The notes below the pieces were generated by a model that was not told the DNA's origin, ran no database searches, and worked only from the letters and a program-made list of their open reading frames with translations. 64,000 nt of DNA. Source: Blattamonas nauphoetae (lineage: Eukaryota; Preaxostyla; Oxymonadida). The stretch lies in NCBI GenBank assembly GCA_033064195.1, contig JARBJD010000070.1, positions 225,117 to 289,116 on the forward strand. Direction: 5' to 3'. Shown here in pieces: positions 42,065 to 54,358 of this stretch (position 1 is the first letter of the stretch; each line of letters begins with the position of its first letter). A program made the translations under genes and the position numbers.

Positions 42065-43675
42065 TGTAGCGAGAGAATCAAGAGAATGATGACGAATTTG
42101 AACGTGCAGCACAAAAGTTGGAAATTGGAGTGATATGAAAGATGAAACGGTCTCAGAGCATCTGAGGTCGAGAGAAGCACAAACAGAAGCTGCAGAAAGT
42201 GTGGAGAAAAGAGAAATATTCTGATGAGAGAGCAACTTGGACTTGGTCATCAAGTCATGTTTGGGAGTGATGAAAACGTTGATATTGACTCTCCAAAAGA
42301 AAGAATAGTGAAATATAGTGGGAACGAAACGATTGAATGAGATGTGCTTCGACAGTGTGGTGGTCGAAGTGGGTGACAAAGAAAGAGTCATGTCTGAGAG
42401 ACGAGGTTGGCGATGAAATCAACCAAGTCGATTGTGTTGTGGGGTGAGGTGAAGCACATCAAGCCGTGCATGTGGTGTGATCCAAAGAAAAGTATGTGTC
42501 GAACATGCGACTCGATAAATAGATATGAATGTGAATGATTAGCATTAGGAGTGCAATGAGTGACGTGTTTCACACACCAATCGCTTCGTTTTGTTGCGAC
42601 TGTCCCTTCTTCGTTGTCTGCGTCGTCAGCGAGAAGCCCAGTGTTGACGCCACCGGTTCCAGCGTCGGCCGCGTCACTGGGTCCAGCGAGATGCACTGCC
42701 GAACAAGCGACGCTGTCTCCGAACACACCTTCCGCATCAGCATCTCTCCACCCACGCCAATCTGACGATGCGCGTTCATCGCATCCAACTCCCCAAACGG
42801 CACTTCTCCCGTCTCTATCTCCCACAGAATCAGCCCCAGACTGAACACCGCTGCCTTCTCCTTGTCCACCCCGCTCTTCCGACCTGTCACTTCAGGCGGG
42901 GTCCAGCGCACGTTCTCGTTCGCCTTCATCATCATCGACGACGATGTCAGTGTCGATCTCTCCTCGTCAGTCCCGGCTGACTGTGGCAATCGAAAAAAAC
43001 GTCGTTCCGAGGCAGCTGAGCAAGTTGGTTCCCCTCGTGTGATGATTGCTCAACTGCAGCTTGCTCTGTCTCTGGCTCCGCTGAGTGTGGTGTGTGGGAG
43101 GGAAGGTGTTCTTTTGGCTTCAGTTTGACGGAGCGGTCATTCTGTTCTATCTCTGCTTCCTGTGCCACCTGCCCATTCTCGTTTTGAGAGGCAACGAAAA
43201 CAGGCTGGTACGATTTAGAATACGTTGGGCCAGTGTCTGCCATCAACAGAAACACTTCATTGCCGTCGTTCACAACAATCTTGTGCGGCGACAATTCTGT
43301 CAGAATCTGGTCTGTCGTGTTCGACTGTCGCGCCACAGCCAATCCTCGCACAAGCTGCTGGATCATCCGAAGTCGGTCGGTGTTCCAGTTCGGCAGATTC
43401 GTTCGGTGCAGTCGATCGTACAGTGTCTCCGTCTTCGCAATGGTCCGCGTCGCATACTCGCCATGACACTCCATCACACTCACCATCGCGAGAATCTGTT
43501 GTCTCTCAGGATAAGAGACGAAGGTGGACTCCGCCGATTTTTCTTCGGCTTGCAGTTTGCACTCGGCTGTGTTGTTTCGAAGTATGCCTTCAGCTGTATT
43601 GTCCACAGCAACGGGGAGATCCTCCTTCACTTCAGTTGATCTTCGTCAAGTTCCTGAGTTGTGAACGGTTGCTTC
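42065..43675 (-). repeat. Inverted segmental duplication, left copy
   Basis: Matches 61,143-62,775 in inverted orientation. It covers the cytoplasmic pseudokinase end of the receptor gene and about 500 bp of 3' flank (strings such as CATGACTTGATGACCAA and CACATGCACGGCTTGATGTG, when read on the strand of that copy). Similarity falls off towards 42,065. Confidence 0.85.
42570..43630 (-). pseudogene. Pseudokinase domain of the giant receptor gene
   Basis: Kinase-fold motifs in order: AMVSVMECHGEYATRTIAKT (N-lobe end), TLYDRLHR, an alphaE-like helix MIQQLVRGLAVARQ, SPHKIVVNDGNEVFLL where HRDLKPEN would be, then after a low-complexity insert RWTPPEV (APE region), FSLGLILWEIETGEVPFGEL (alphaF) and PVTRPTLE near the end. 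The catalytic Asp of HRD and the DFG Asp are not present, so catalysis is unlikely. A frame break lies in a T7 run at about 42,975 (minus strand). Stop is at 42,570. Cytoplasmic location is inferred from the transmembrane helix encoded just upstream in gene order. Confidence 0.7.
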
Positions 43676-45594
43676 TTTTGTTTGGCTTTCTGACGGCGGC
43701 GGAGACAGATGAGCAGAATCAGGAGAAGGAAGAGCACAACAATCGATGCGACAATCACAGGAATCAACCACGGAAGAGCCGCTCCAAGACTCTGTGCAAT
43801 CTTCCCTTGCTTGCTTTTCTGAACAAGCACCCATTTCGTGTGCTGGTCCTTCCCAAATCCAAGATCCATTCGCCATTCCATATCCTCGTTTAAGAACCGA
43901 GAAAGTTCCTTCGTTGTCAGATTGAACACAAGTGATGTCTCGTTGTTTGGAGATGGTGAGAGAGACGAGAGAGGGAGCGAGATGTTCCTTTCTGTCACAT
44001 TCGTTCTCTCATTAATTTCATACACTTCCACACTCAGCCCACATTCAATCAGCAGCGAGCCACTCAGCGAGAACAGAAACGATTTTGTGTTCTTGTTCAG
44101 CGTCACTGTCGAGTTGGCTGTGTCCAGTGTCGGGATGAACAGTGGCGAGTTCGGAGTCGAGTCTGTCCCACTCACTTCACACTCATCTGCAGCAATCCAT
44201 CCCGACGATCCTCGGAATCCATCTCCCCCGTTCAACGTCCGGAGCTCAACTTTCCCATTCTCAGAGCATGCGATGTTTCGACGAGCGGAGGGAGATGATT
44301 GAGATTGTGGAGTGTTGTCGTTGAAGGCGCTGGTGTCGAATGTGAGCAATCCACCGAATTGTTGGAAGACGCCCTGAGGGATGAAGCTGAACTCGGTGGA
44401 ATGGATGGCAGTGTGTGAATTGTTCAGGACGATCACTCCACTCGACCACCAGCAGATTGTGTCGTCGTTTGAAAGTGTGTGTGTTGAGTCTGATTCTGAC
44501 GAGCCAACAATCGCACTGTCTTTCATCACAACAACCCCATCCGACACACACAGGAACACAAAATCTGAAGAAGATGGTCGGATAGACACATCCACGTCTC
44601 GCAGTTCGAAACGACCTTCATCCACAACAATCAGCCCTTTTTCCTTTTCGTGTGACACATCCGCCCCAATCTCCAGTCGGGGCTCCGCAAACCCACCGCG
44701 CTCGAATGCTAACAGACAGTCCTTCCCAACCTTCATCACAGTTGACAGACGAGACGAGTTCAGAAGTTTGATGTCGATCTCTTTCGCACCAATCGATGTT
44801 GCTAGATGCCACGCTGCATCCATGGAATGGCACGGATTGGTTTTCTCTCCACACAAGAACGACGAGTTGCTCGACGAGCTGTCCGAGAACAGCTCAATCT
44901 CGGCTGGTGTTTCCAAAGCTGCGATGACAACGTCGGACGAGAGAACAATATCGTCAGGATTGTCCGACTTGCTGATTTTGGTGATTTCATAAGTCTGCCC
45001 AAATTGGAGTGGGTTGGATCCACCGATCGGGAGGAGACTGGGCGATGCACCAGACGCAGCAGAGTGAAACACGATTGGGAAAGACAGTGTGTTGTTCAGC
45101 TCAACTTTGTATTCTCCACTCAGTGCCAATCCTTCTCCACTCACAACCAGACGCACTCCTGTTCCCATTGAGTTATTCACTCTCAGCCACGCTTCGGTCA
45201 CTTTCGGAGGGGGAGGGACCAGGAACGAGACTGGGTTGTTCACGAGGGCAGAAAGAGAAGCGACAGAAACCGATGACACGGAATACCATTTTCCAAAGTC
45301 CAATTTGTGCGAGTGGCCTGTTTCGGTCCAGCATTTCAATAAAATCCGTCCATTCGTATCGAACTCGCCTGAGACTGTCAGAGGAGACCCCAGCGAGTCA
45401 CCTGTCAGTGTCACTTCGATCACTTGCAATGGTTCAGAGGGAGTGGGGAACGATGTGCCAGTTAGAACAATCTTCACTTCGTTTCTTGACAATGTCAACT
45501 CTGATGAAGCGTTTTCCACTCGGAACGGGAGAGAGGGTGTTGTGAACGAGGATGCGACGGATTCGATCAGAACTGGTTGTGTCTCTCCCTTCAT
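43627..45594 (-). pseudogene. Giant receptor gene: last repeats, second beta-helix and transmembrane segment
   Basis: A 655-codon open stretch with no ATG of its own at a sensible start; it continues the repeat frame after the TAG at 45,601. Two further beta-sandwich-like repeats (about residues 1-200) are followed by a Cys-containing stretch SSFLCGEKTNPCHSMDAAWH that opens a beta-helix-like domain (about 230-480), a last beta domain, and one transmembrane helix (LPWLIPVIVASIVVLFLLLI) near residue 620 with the stop-transfer RRRQKAKQKK. Many N-glycosylation sequons (NNS, NST, NET) suit an extracellular part. The frame shifts at about 43,632 before the kinase. Confidence 0.72.
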
Positions 45595-45600
45595 TGAGAG

Positions 45601-48600
45601 CTAGATGATCGAATAGTTCATTCCATATTCCACATCAGCATCATTCAAAGGATAGAGGGTCAGTGGAAGCACGATCGTCGCTTTTCCTTCAACCGAAATG
45701 ATCACATCCGATTTTTCATTGTTAGAAGTGTCATCATTTCTATCTAATTTCGATCCTCGAAGTGTCAGCGCATATTCAACTCCAGATGACAATGCATGAG
45801 TGGTCAGTGTCAGAGTCGTCGTGTTCAGACCAGTCGCTGGCTCAGCCGAGCAGGAGAGGAGACGAGGCGGCTCGGGAATCATCTCGATCACTTCCAGATT
45901 GTCGTGGAGCAGTTCGACTGTCGTTCCTTGTTCGCGGAAGCCATTAATCGAATACGAATCACCATATTTCAGTGTTGCATCAGCAGAAGGATACAAAACC
46001 GCTTCTCCCTTCCACTCCGATCCATCCAACTTCATCGCAATCCATCTCGACGAACTCGCACTCTTCAATTCCACTTCATAAATCGTCGAAGTGGACAGCA
46101 AAAGACCGGTCATCACAAAATCAGCTTTCTTCTTGTCCAACGAGTACGATTTCAGTCTCATCTCGGTCAGACGCGTCTTTCCTGCAATCATGAACGGTGC
46201 GATCGGTTGGTCAATGAAGATATCTGGTGCGTCAGGCGTCGCTTTCACAACTGAGACAAGCGAGTATGAAACATCAAATGACAGATCAACTTTCGATCCA
46301 TACAACCACAGTGTCGTCGGCTTCGATTCTCGTTCTTCTGTCTTCGTCCCTTCGAATGTGATCGTGAATGATGCTGATGGCGACAGCGTCACTGTGTAGT
46401 CGCCAGCGTCCATCCATCTCCCAACAACAACAATCTCTGTTCGGTTCCCATCCACGTTCGGTGTGTTCTTCAGTCCAACAATTCGTGATGGTTCTGCTGG
46501 AATCGAAAATTTCGACGTCTCCTCCACAACTGTTTTCATCTCTGCAATTGTCAGTGCTGTGATCTCATAATCAGTTCCGAAAGAGAGATTGGCATGGGAT
46601 GGATACAGTGTTTCCGTCAGCTGAGTCGATGTCTGGTTTCCTGTTCCCGAGATCGTTCCAGTCAGCGTGAAGGAATCGCCTGTTCGAACATTTGAGACCA
46701 CTTTGAACAGCGTGATGGAGAATGACTTCCCACCAGGCAGGAACAATCCTTCCAGCGTGATCAGCGCTTCTGTATCATTCGTCCCTCCCAAATCACATTT
46801 CGCTTTTATAATTCGAGATGGAGCAGCAGGAATTTTGAGAACAAGAGCAGGCGATGGAATCACAGCGTTCACTGTCGAAGAGAACACTTTCACCAATTCG
46901 TATTCTTTTCCATATTCCAGCGTTCCTGTCTGTTTGTAAACTGCAACATTCTTCGATCCCGATGCCGACGAGAATGTCATCGAAAACGAGAGAATGTTGG
47001 AAGCATCTTGTTTCTCAGAAACTTGAACTGTGAACACTTCGCCATTCATTCCAGACGATGTCACTGTCAGAACAACATTGTTCAGAGTGGATGAATCAAA
47101 ATCACATCCGATGGCAGACACAGAAGGACCAGAGGGGGTCGTGAACTCAGATGAATCCAGAAGGATGAACTCGTCGTCTTTCCCGTCTTCCGACAGCTTT
47201 ACCGATGAGATTGTGTATTGAGTTCCATACTTCATCTCATCAGCCCATCCCAGCAAGATCGTCGATGTTCCCAAAGTGTCGCTGCTGAACTCAATCGAGA
47301 AGGTGTGAGACGATGTCGTCGTTGCTGTGTAAGTCTTCCCATTCGGCAGACTCGTTCCTTCCACTGTCAGAACTGTCCTGTTCGTCGTGATCTCACAACT
47401 TGCGAACGTGAGCGTGGCAATTCGGGGAGGAAGAGGAACAAAGAATGATCGACCAGGGTTCACATAGAAAGAATCAACGCCTTCTCCGACAGATTCGATC
47501 TCGTATGTTACCCCAAACTTGAGCGAGCTGGTTGTTTCGTCGTCTCCAACTGTGAAGTTCGCCAGGCATCCACTCTCACTCACATTGAAGATCTCAGCCG
47601 ACCACGTCGAGCTTGACCCAACACGGCTGATCACAACTTTCTGCTGATTGTCGTGAAGCTTCCGTCCAGTCATCGTCAAAATTGTTGTGTCCTTCTTCCC
47701 ATTCAATCCTGCCGACACTGTCTCAATTCGAGCTGGCTCGATTGGCGTTTTGAACGAAGAGGCAATCGGTTCAATTACGACTGGCTGAGTCTCACCTGTA
47801 GTAGAGAGCGAGATGATCGAATAGTTCATTCCATATTCCACATCAGCATCATTCAAAGGATAGAGGGTCAGTGGAAGCACGATCGTCGCTTTTCCTTCAA
47901 CCGAAATGATCACATCCGATTTTTCATTGTTAGAAGTGTCATCATTTCTATCTAATTTCGATCCTCGAAGTGTCAGCGCATATTCAACTCCAGATGACAA
48001 TGCATGAGTGGTCAGTGTCAGAGTCGTCGTGTTCAGACCAGTCGCTGGCTCAGCCGAGCAGGAGAGGAGACGAGGCGGCTCGGGAATCATCTCGATCACT
48101 TCCAGATTGTCGTGGAGCAGTTCGACTGTCGTTCCTTGTTCGCGGAAGCCATTAATCGAATACGAATCACCATATTTCAGTGTTGCATCAGCAGAAGGAT
48201 ACAAAACCGCTTCTCCCTTCCACTCCGATCCATCCAACTTCATCGCAATCCATCTCGACGAACTCGCACTCTTCAATTCCACTTCATAAATCGTCGAAGT
48301 GGACAGCAAAAGACCGGTCATCACAAAATCAGCTTTCTTCTTGTCCAACGAGTACGATTCCAGTCTCATCTCGGTCAGACGCGTCTTTTCGGCAATCAAG
48401 AACGGTGCGATCGGTTGGTCAATGAAAATCTCTGGTGCGTCAGGCGTCGCTTTCACAACTGAGACAAGCGAGTATGAAACATCAAATGACAGATCAACTT
48501 TCGATCCATACAACCACAGTGTCGTCGGATTCGATTCTCGTTCTTCTGTCTTCGTCCCTTCGAATTTGATCGTGAACGATGCTGAAGGCGACAGTGTCAC

Positions 48601-48777
48601 TGTGTAGTCCCCAGCTTCCATCCATCTCCCAACAACAACAATCTCTGTTCGGTTCCCATCCACGTTCGGTGTGTTCTTCAGTCCAACAATTCGTGACGGT
48701 TCCGCTGGAATCGAAAATTTCGCCGTCTCCTCCACAATCGTCTTTGTTTCTGCAATTGTCAGTGCTGTGATCTCATA
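45601..48777 (-). pseudogene. Giant receptor gene: beta-sandwich repeats, copies 1 and 2 (part)
   Basis: An open frame of over 1,000 codons made of about 100-residue domains. Each follows the pattern of a domain start like PSRIVGL or PARIETV, a conserved G..L..G.YT strand, then TLYP...L.YG..Y.I and a linker with F.IPAEP. I read them as immunoglobulin-like or fibronectin-like beta sandwiches, which is inference from strand pattern. Seven domains form a 736-codon supercycle present more than twice. The frame ends at a TAG (45,601-45,603) where the paralogous position at about 47,810 has a Ser codon, so this is a nonsense change. The upstream side ends at the foldback element. Confidence 0.75.
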
Positions 48778-50060
48778 TAGTACTAAAATAACCCGTGAAA
48801 GTAAAATAACCCGGCCCTTTTTCGGAGGTGTTGAACCCATATCTCCAAATTTCTCCGAGCCCAAAATTTTTTGGGTCCCACTTTTTTTGTGTCCATCATC
48901 ATCACGACTCCGGTAATTGTTTGAGGTGGAAATCGAACCTCCAAAATAGGATCCCCGGCTGGGGTCTCCTATTTTGAGTCTTAGACCCTTTTTGGCTCCT
49001 AAATAGGAGGTCCTTAATATTTAAGCTTAGAGGATCAAACTTCCTGACCATATTCCTCCGCGCCTGTTCATGATTTTTCTTTCTCGTTTGATTTCTGGTG
49101 GTTTGGGATGGTTTTCTCTCGAAATAACAATTTTTTGAAAATGAAAAATCCTGGGGGGACCTGGGTGGAAATTTAGTGTCAAAACTGACTTCCCTGTATA
49201 ATAAGCTTGAAAACTTGTTTTGATCATATCTCCACAACCAGGCATGGTTCGGACATGAAGTTTTCACCAATAGGGATCTTTTGTTGAGAATTATTTTTTC
49301 TGAAAATTTTGAGAATTTTCGACGACTTCCTAAAACGGAGTTTTTTCGCTTTTTTCGTCAAGTCTGTTAATGATCATCCAACATTTGTCTCAATGTCCAA
49401 TTTTTTCTGGGATTGATTCCTTGGATTCAATTCTGATTGTGTTAACATCGTTTTGAATGAATTTGAAGATTATTTGAAAACGGATGAATAGCTAGCGAAG
49501 AAAAATCAAAACTGCGAAAAAGCAACCCAAACTTATCTCAACTGCGATTTTTTTCAAAATTTTCAGAAAAAATAATTCTCAACAAAAGATCCCTATTGGT
49601 GAAAACTTCATGTCCGAACCATGCCTGGTTGTGGAGATATGATCAAAACAAGTTTTCAAGCTCCTAAGCTTATTATACAGGGAAGTCAGTTTTGACACTA
49701 AATTCCACCCAGGTCCCTTCAGTGATTTCCCGAAATCAAACGTCATGAACAGACCTCTAAGCTTAAATATTAAGGACCTCCTATTTAGGAGCCAAAAAGG
49801 GTTCAGAGACCCCAGCCGGGGATCCTATTTTGGAGGTTCGATTTCCACCTCAAACAATTACCGGAGTCGTGATGATGATGGACACAAAAGTGGGACCCAA
49901 AAATTTTGGGCTTTTGAGATATGGGTTCAACACTTTCACGGGTTATTTTACAACTATAATCAGTCCCGAAAGAGAGATTGGCATGGGATGGATACAGTGT
50001 TTCCGTCAGCTGAGTCGATGTCTGGTTTCCTGTTCCCGAGACCGTTCCAGACAGCGTGAA
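45604..50060 (-). repeat. 2,208-bp in-frame tandem duplication within the receptor ectodomain
   Basis: Positions 45,604-46,570 and 47,812-48,777 are nearly identical and spaced by 2,208 bp. The sequence at 46,667-47,450 recurs at 50,056-50,837, spaced 3,389 bp, which is 2,208 plus the 1,179-bp foldback element and its 2-bp target duplication. 2,208 is divisible by three (736 codons), so the duplication kept the frame. A third partial cycle continues to about 51,200. Confidence 0.9.
48778..49956. mobile_element. 1,179-bp foldback element with long inverted arms, TA target
   Basis: Ends are TAGTACTAAAATAACCCGTG and, inverted, TAGTTGTAAAATAACCCGTG. Arms extend inward for about 535 bp on the left (to about 49,312, with about 130 bp of extra sequence) and 404 bp on the right (from about 49,553). 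TA duplications lie at 48,776-48,777 and 49,957-49,958. The empty site is seen in the duplicate unit at 46,568-46,569 (CTCATAATCAG). There is no coding sequence, so this is a non-autonomous element; TA duplication points to the Tc1/mariner superfamily. Confidence 0.92.
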
Positions 50061-51269
50061 GCCATCGCCGGTTCGAACATCCGAGACCAGTTTGAACAGC
50101 GTGATCGAGAATGACTTCCCACCAGGCAGGAACAATCCTTCCAGCGTGATCAGCCCTTCAGTTTCATTCGTCCCTCCCAATTCACATTTCGCTTTGATGA
50201 TTCGAGATGGAGCAGCAGGAACTTTGAGAACAAGAGCGGGCGATGGAATCACAGCGTTCACTGACAAAGAGAACACTTTCACCAATTCGTATTCTTTTCC
50301 ATATTCCAGCGTCCCGGTCTGTTTGTAAACCGCAACATTCTTCGATCCCGATGTCGACGAGAATGTCATCGAAAACGACAGGATGTTGGACGGATCTAAT
50401 TTCTCCGAAACTTGAACTGTGAATTCTTCGCCACTCATTCCAGACGAGGTCACTGTCAGAACAACATTGTTCAGAGTGGATGAATCGAAATCACATCCGA
50501 TGGCAGACACAGAAGGACCAAGGGGAGTCGTGAACACAGAAGAATCAAGAAGGATGAACTCGTCGTCTTTCCCGTCTTCCGACAGAATCACCGATGAGAT
50601 CGTGTATTGAGTTCCATATTTCATCTCATCAGCCCATCCCAGCAAGATCGTCGATGTTCCCTCACTCGCGCTGCTGAACTCAATCGGGAAGGTGTGAGAC
50701 GATGTCGTCGTTGCTGTGTAAGTCTTCCCATTCGGCAGACTCGTTCCTTCCACTGTCAGAACTGTCCTGTTCGTCGTGATCTCGCCACTTGCGAACGTGA
50801 GTGTGGTGATTCGGGGAGGAAGAGGAACCAAGAATGATCGACCAGGGTTCACATAGAACGAATCAACGCCTTGTCCAACTGAGTCGAGTTCATATGTTTC
50901 CCCAAACTTGAGCGAGCTGCCTGTCTCCTCGTCTCCAACTGTGAAGTTCGCTAGGCACCCACTCTCACTCACATTGAAGATCTCAGCCGACCACGTTGAG
51001 CTTGATCCAACACAGCTGATCACAACTTTCTGTTGTTTGTCGTGAAGCTTCCGTCCAGTCATCGACACTATGATTGTGTCCTTCTTTCCATTCAATCCTG
51101 CTGACACTGCCTCAATTCGAGCTGGCTCGATCGGCGTTTTGAATGTCACTGGCCGACTCACAACCAAGTTCATCTCGTCAAACCCATTCACAAAGAACAC
51201 GTCTTTCACTGTGTATTCTGTCTCATATTTCCAGCTGCCCGGACGAACCAAAAGGATAAAGAGTGGCAT
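49957..51269 (-). pseudogene. Giant receptor gene: third repeat cycle
   Basis: Continues the beta-sandwich repeats on the far side of the foldback element; NLSFGTDY joins EITALTIAE across it in frame, as in the uninterrupted copy near 46,560. Contains domains opening PARIEAVSAGLNGKKD, RITTLTFASGE and PSVSAIGCDFDSS. It differs from the other cycles by scattered substitutions and loses frame at 51,225-51,260, where TLYPFGSSGQL should continue into KYETEYTV but a one-base shift intervenes. Confidence 0.72.
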
Positions 51270-52166
51270 CTCCAGTGAGTGTCGTGCTTGAGGATGGTGT
51301 CAGTGTCATCGTCACATTCACCTCGTCTTCCCCGTTCGTTGCCAACATCCAGAACGATCCCTCTTTCAGTCCGAACCCAGTCACTTCAATCGTCGTCGCG
51401 TTCGCATCCCTCACCCTCGCCACGGCTGACACAATGTACATCCCCAGACCCCATCCAGGCATCACTGCCGAGCGCAGTGTGTACGTCTTCCCACTCGGCA
51501 GAACTCCACCTGCTCCGACTGTTGCTGTGCCTGTTCCTGTGGTCGAGTCGGAAAATGTCACAAAGATGAGTCTGGGCAGGGTGTCCCCGTCGAGGAGCAC
51601 AGCCATCGTTCCTGTCATCGCGTGGGCACACGTCACAGTCAACGTGGCTGTTGATGACTCCATCGCCATTGACGAGGAAACGATGTGAGTTGCCTTCGAA
51701 ACTTGAGGAATGGACGCTGAATCTGTAGCGGGGTTGGAGATATGAAGTCCAAGATAATCAGACGATGTGTCGCAATCGGCAATCTTCTCCGGAGTGAGAG
51801 GGAAGTTCTGCATGTTCCCAATAAACACGTCTCTTCCTTTCGTTTCGGATCCGGTTATGACGTTGTCTCGGAAGAAAAACTTGGAGATGCCTGGTGAAAT
51901 ATCGTTGACAGTCTCCCTCCATCCACTGAAGATGAGTGTACCCATTTCTACTGAGGAACATCCAATGATGGAATTATTTGATCCGGTGAGCTTGGCATCT
52001 TCAGCGAAGATCGCAGGTCTCTTACAGCGACACATTTATCAGTAACTGTCCGTTACGGCACCTTTGCTGTTCCGAGAAGTATCGCACCGCCAGCATCCTG
52101 TGCAGAACACTCAGAGAACACACACTTATCCACTTGATAAGACATCTGTTTAAACGTTTGATCGCT
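51230..52166 (-). pseudogene. Giant receptor gene: end of beta-helix and first beta domain
   Basis: Reads YQVDKCVFSECSAQDAGG (beta-helix, 52,166-52,080), then three small frame changes between about 52,030 and 52,065, then AIFAEDAKLTGSNNSIIG and a repeat-like domain with SGKTYTLRSAVMPGWG. The cassette arms carry a close relative of the first part (YQVEKCVFSECFALDAGG). The frame changes show that this side was already decaying or decayed after the insertion. Confidence 0.65.
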
Positions 52167-52893
52167 CAAGTGGAAAAGTGTGTGTTCTCTGAGTGTTTTG
52201 CACTGGATGCTGGTGGTGCAATGCTCGTTGGGACAGCTCAAGGTTCCGTCTCGGACTGTTACTTTGAGAAATGTGTCTCTAAAAGAGCATCTGCCATCTT
52301 CGCCGAAGATGCCAAACTCACTGGATCGAACAATTCCATCATTGGATGTGAATCAGAAGGAGAGGGTACCGTGGTTGGACAACCCGTCCAAATTGGAAAA
52401 CCCGTCCACCTGAGAATCGGACACAAATTGTTGGTATGAATATTTCTTTATTGACTTTTGTTTTGTTCTCATTTTCGACTCATTGATAAATTTTTATTTG
52501 TTGCAATAGATTGAAATGAAATTTAATCTTTTTCCTAACTTTGACTTCGAACGGAGGGATCTTCCCTAAATTTTGTTCATCCCGTTCCTTCACAACCACC
52601 TCTTTTTACCTCTCGCGAATTCGTTCCATGACCGTATTATCTCCTTCTAAATACTCATTGTTCTTTTGTTCTCACTCTTTCTCCATCTCCTTCCAGAACG
52701 TTGGACCAACAAGTCGGACTCCAAAGTGGAACGCAAATTTATCCGAAGTGAAGGCGTATTTGAAAAGAACAAGATTGAACAAAAGATCAACTTCTCACGT
52801 TGCTGAAGCTCGAACAGAAAATGAAAATTTTGCCAGGGATCATCCAATCCATCACTGGCATTCATAGTCGCTCTCTCTCGAGCAAGAGCAGCT

Positions 52894-54358
52894 ATGAAAG
52901 AAAATCGTCCAATACAACAACCAGGACGTCCCTCCAAAGTACCTCCAGCAGAACTTGACCGTCTTCGATCCTGGCTTAAGGAACAAGTTGAACTGAAGAA
53001 AGAGATCACACGTCCGATGGTCCAAAAGAAGGTCTTTTTCACCATTTTCCATCTTTTCAGATCCAAAACATATTGGTTGGATCTTCCAATCCTAAAACAA
53101 GGCTGATCGAACTCGATGACAGCTGGGCATGGAATTTCTGTGATGCGAATCCCGATCTCTTCTTCTCGCGACCTATTCAAATGGATGCTCCAAAAATTGC
53201 AGCAAGCAACGAACAAAACATGGTTGAGTGGATGACTCAATTGAAAACTGTGATTGATACCTTCAGCATACCGAACGATCTTATTTTTGACTACGATGAA
53301 ACAGGGTTCTCTACCATCCATGATTCAAGAGTAAAAGTGATTCACGGCGCTGGAACTCCCACACCTATCAAAGCGAAACCTACTAAAATCCAAAATTTCA
53401 CTCTGGCGTGCACCGTTTGTGCTGACGGATCGCATCTACCTCACGCACTTGTTTACCCACTTAAATCTCAGCCAAGTGAATTTAATTCACTTCGCACTTT
53501 TCATATTATCCCGTATTGTTTGGGAAATGGGTATGTGAATAGTTACATCTTTAGCCGCATTCTGGAAGAGACTATCATCCCAGCAATCAACACCAAAAGA
53601 AACGCACCGAATCTCACGAACCAGTGGGCATTACTTCTTCTCGATAACTGTAGTTCACACTTGTCCTCAAATATTGCTGAAATGTGTAAAACGAACAAAA
53701 TTCAACTGCTATCTCTCCTCCAAACACAACACACCTCACCCAACCCCTCGTCGACAAAATCTTCCAATCCCTCAAGAATCAATACGACAAATTCTATGCA
53801 TCACCTCTTGAGTTCTCTCAACAAGCGCATCGGACAGCGATTGTTTCCGCGCTTCCGCTCGCCTGCCAAAAGGCATTCACGATCGACACAATCGTTTTAT
53901 CGTTTCGACGCTGCGGAATCTTGGATAGAGATGTGACACATATCCTCCATCGACTGCCAGACAATCTTGATACCGTCAAAGATGGAATAAAGACCAAACC
54001 AAGTGATTGTGGAGACAGTTCGTATGCCGGCATTCGTTCAGTGGTCAGTGCTGGAATCCTCCTAACATCGACTGAGTCGATGGAAAAGACGAAAATGAAG
54101 GAAAGAAAACAGGAATCAAGGGAAGAACGAAAAGGAACAGGAAGTTGTCAAGAAGAAGTGCAACCTTCGAAAACAACCATGATTCAGCGACCCAGAGCTG
54201 TCAAGAAGACTATTGAACAAGAGCGAAAGAAAGCTAAGAAGCCCAAGAAGCCCAGAATGAGGCGCACAACAATCACAACTCGATCTGCAACGAGAAACGG
54301 GATGAACAAAATTGAGGGAAGATCCTCCGTTCGAAGTCAAAGTAAGGAAAAAGATTAA
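52894..54358 (+). pseudogene. Pogo-like DDE transposase inside the palindrome
   Basis: ATG at 52894 (MKENRPIQQPGRPSKVPPAE, the GRP linker being typical before the core). After a 29-nt intron (53,032-53,060) come the first catalytic motif FDYDETGF (about 53,287) and WALLLLDNCSSHLSS (about 53,626). A one-base frame change at about 53,712 is followed in the correct frame by LPPNTTHLTQPLVDKIFQSL. The C-terminal 140 residues, which run on to TAA at 54,358, are Lys/Arg-rich. Motif order is that of DDE-1 (pogo/Tigger) enzymes. It is a different lineage from the transposase at 36.6-38.4 kb. The helix-turn-helix region expected upstream of the ATG is not found in a single frame. Confidence 0.75.
53032..53060 (+). 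other. 29-nt GT-AG intron in the pogo-like transposase
   Basis: Begins GTCTTTTTCACC and ends CATCTTTTCAG. Splicing joins RPMVQKK to IQNILVGSSNPK in frame. Without splicing the frame stops after about 20 codons. Confidence 0.65.
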
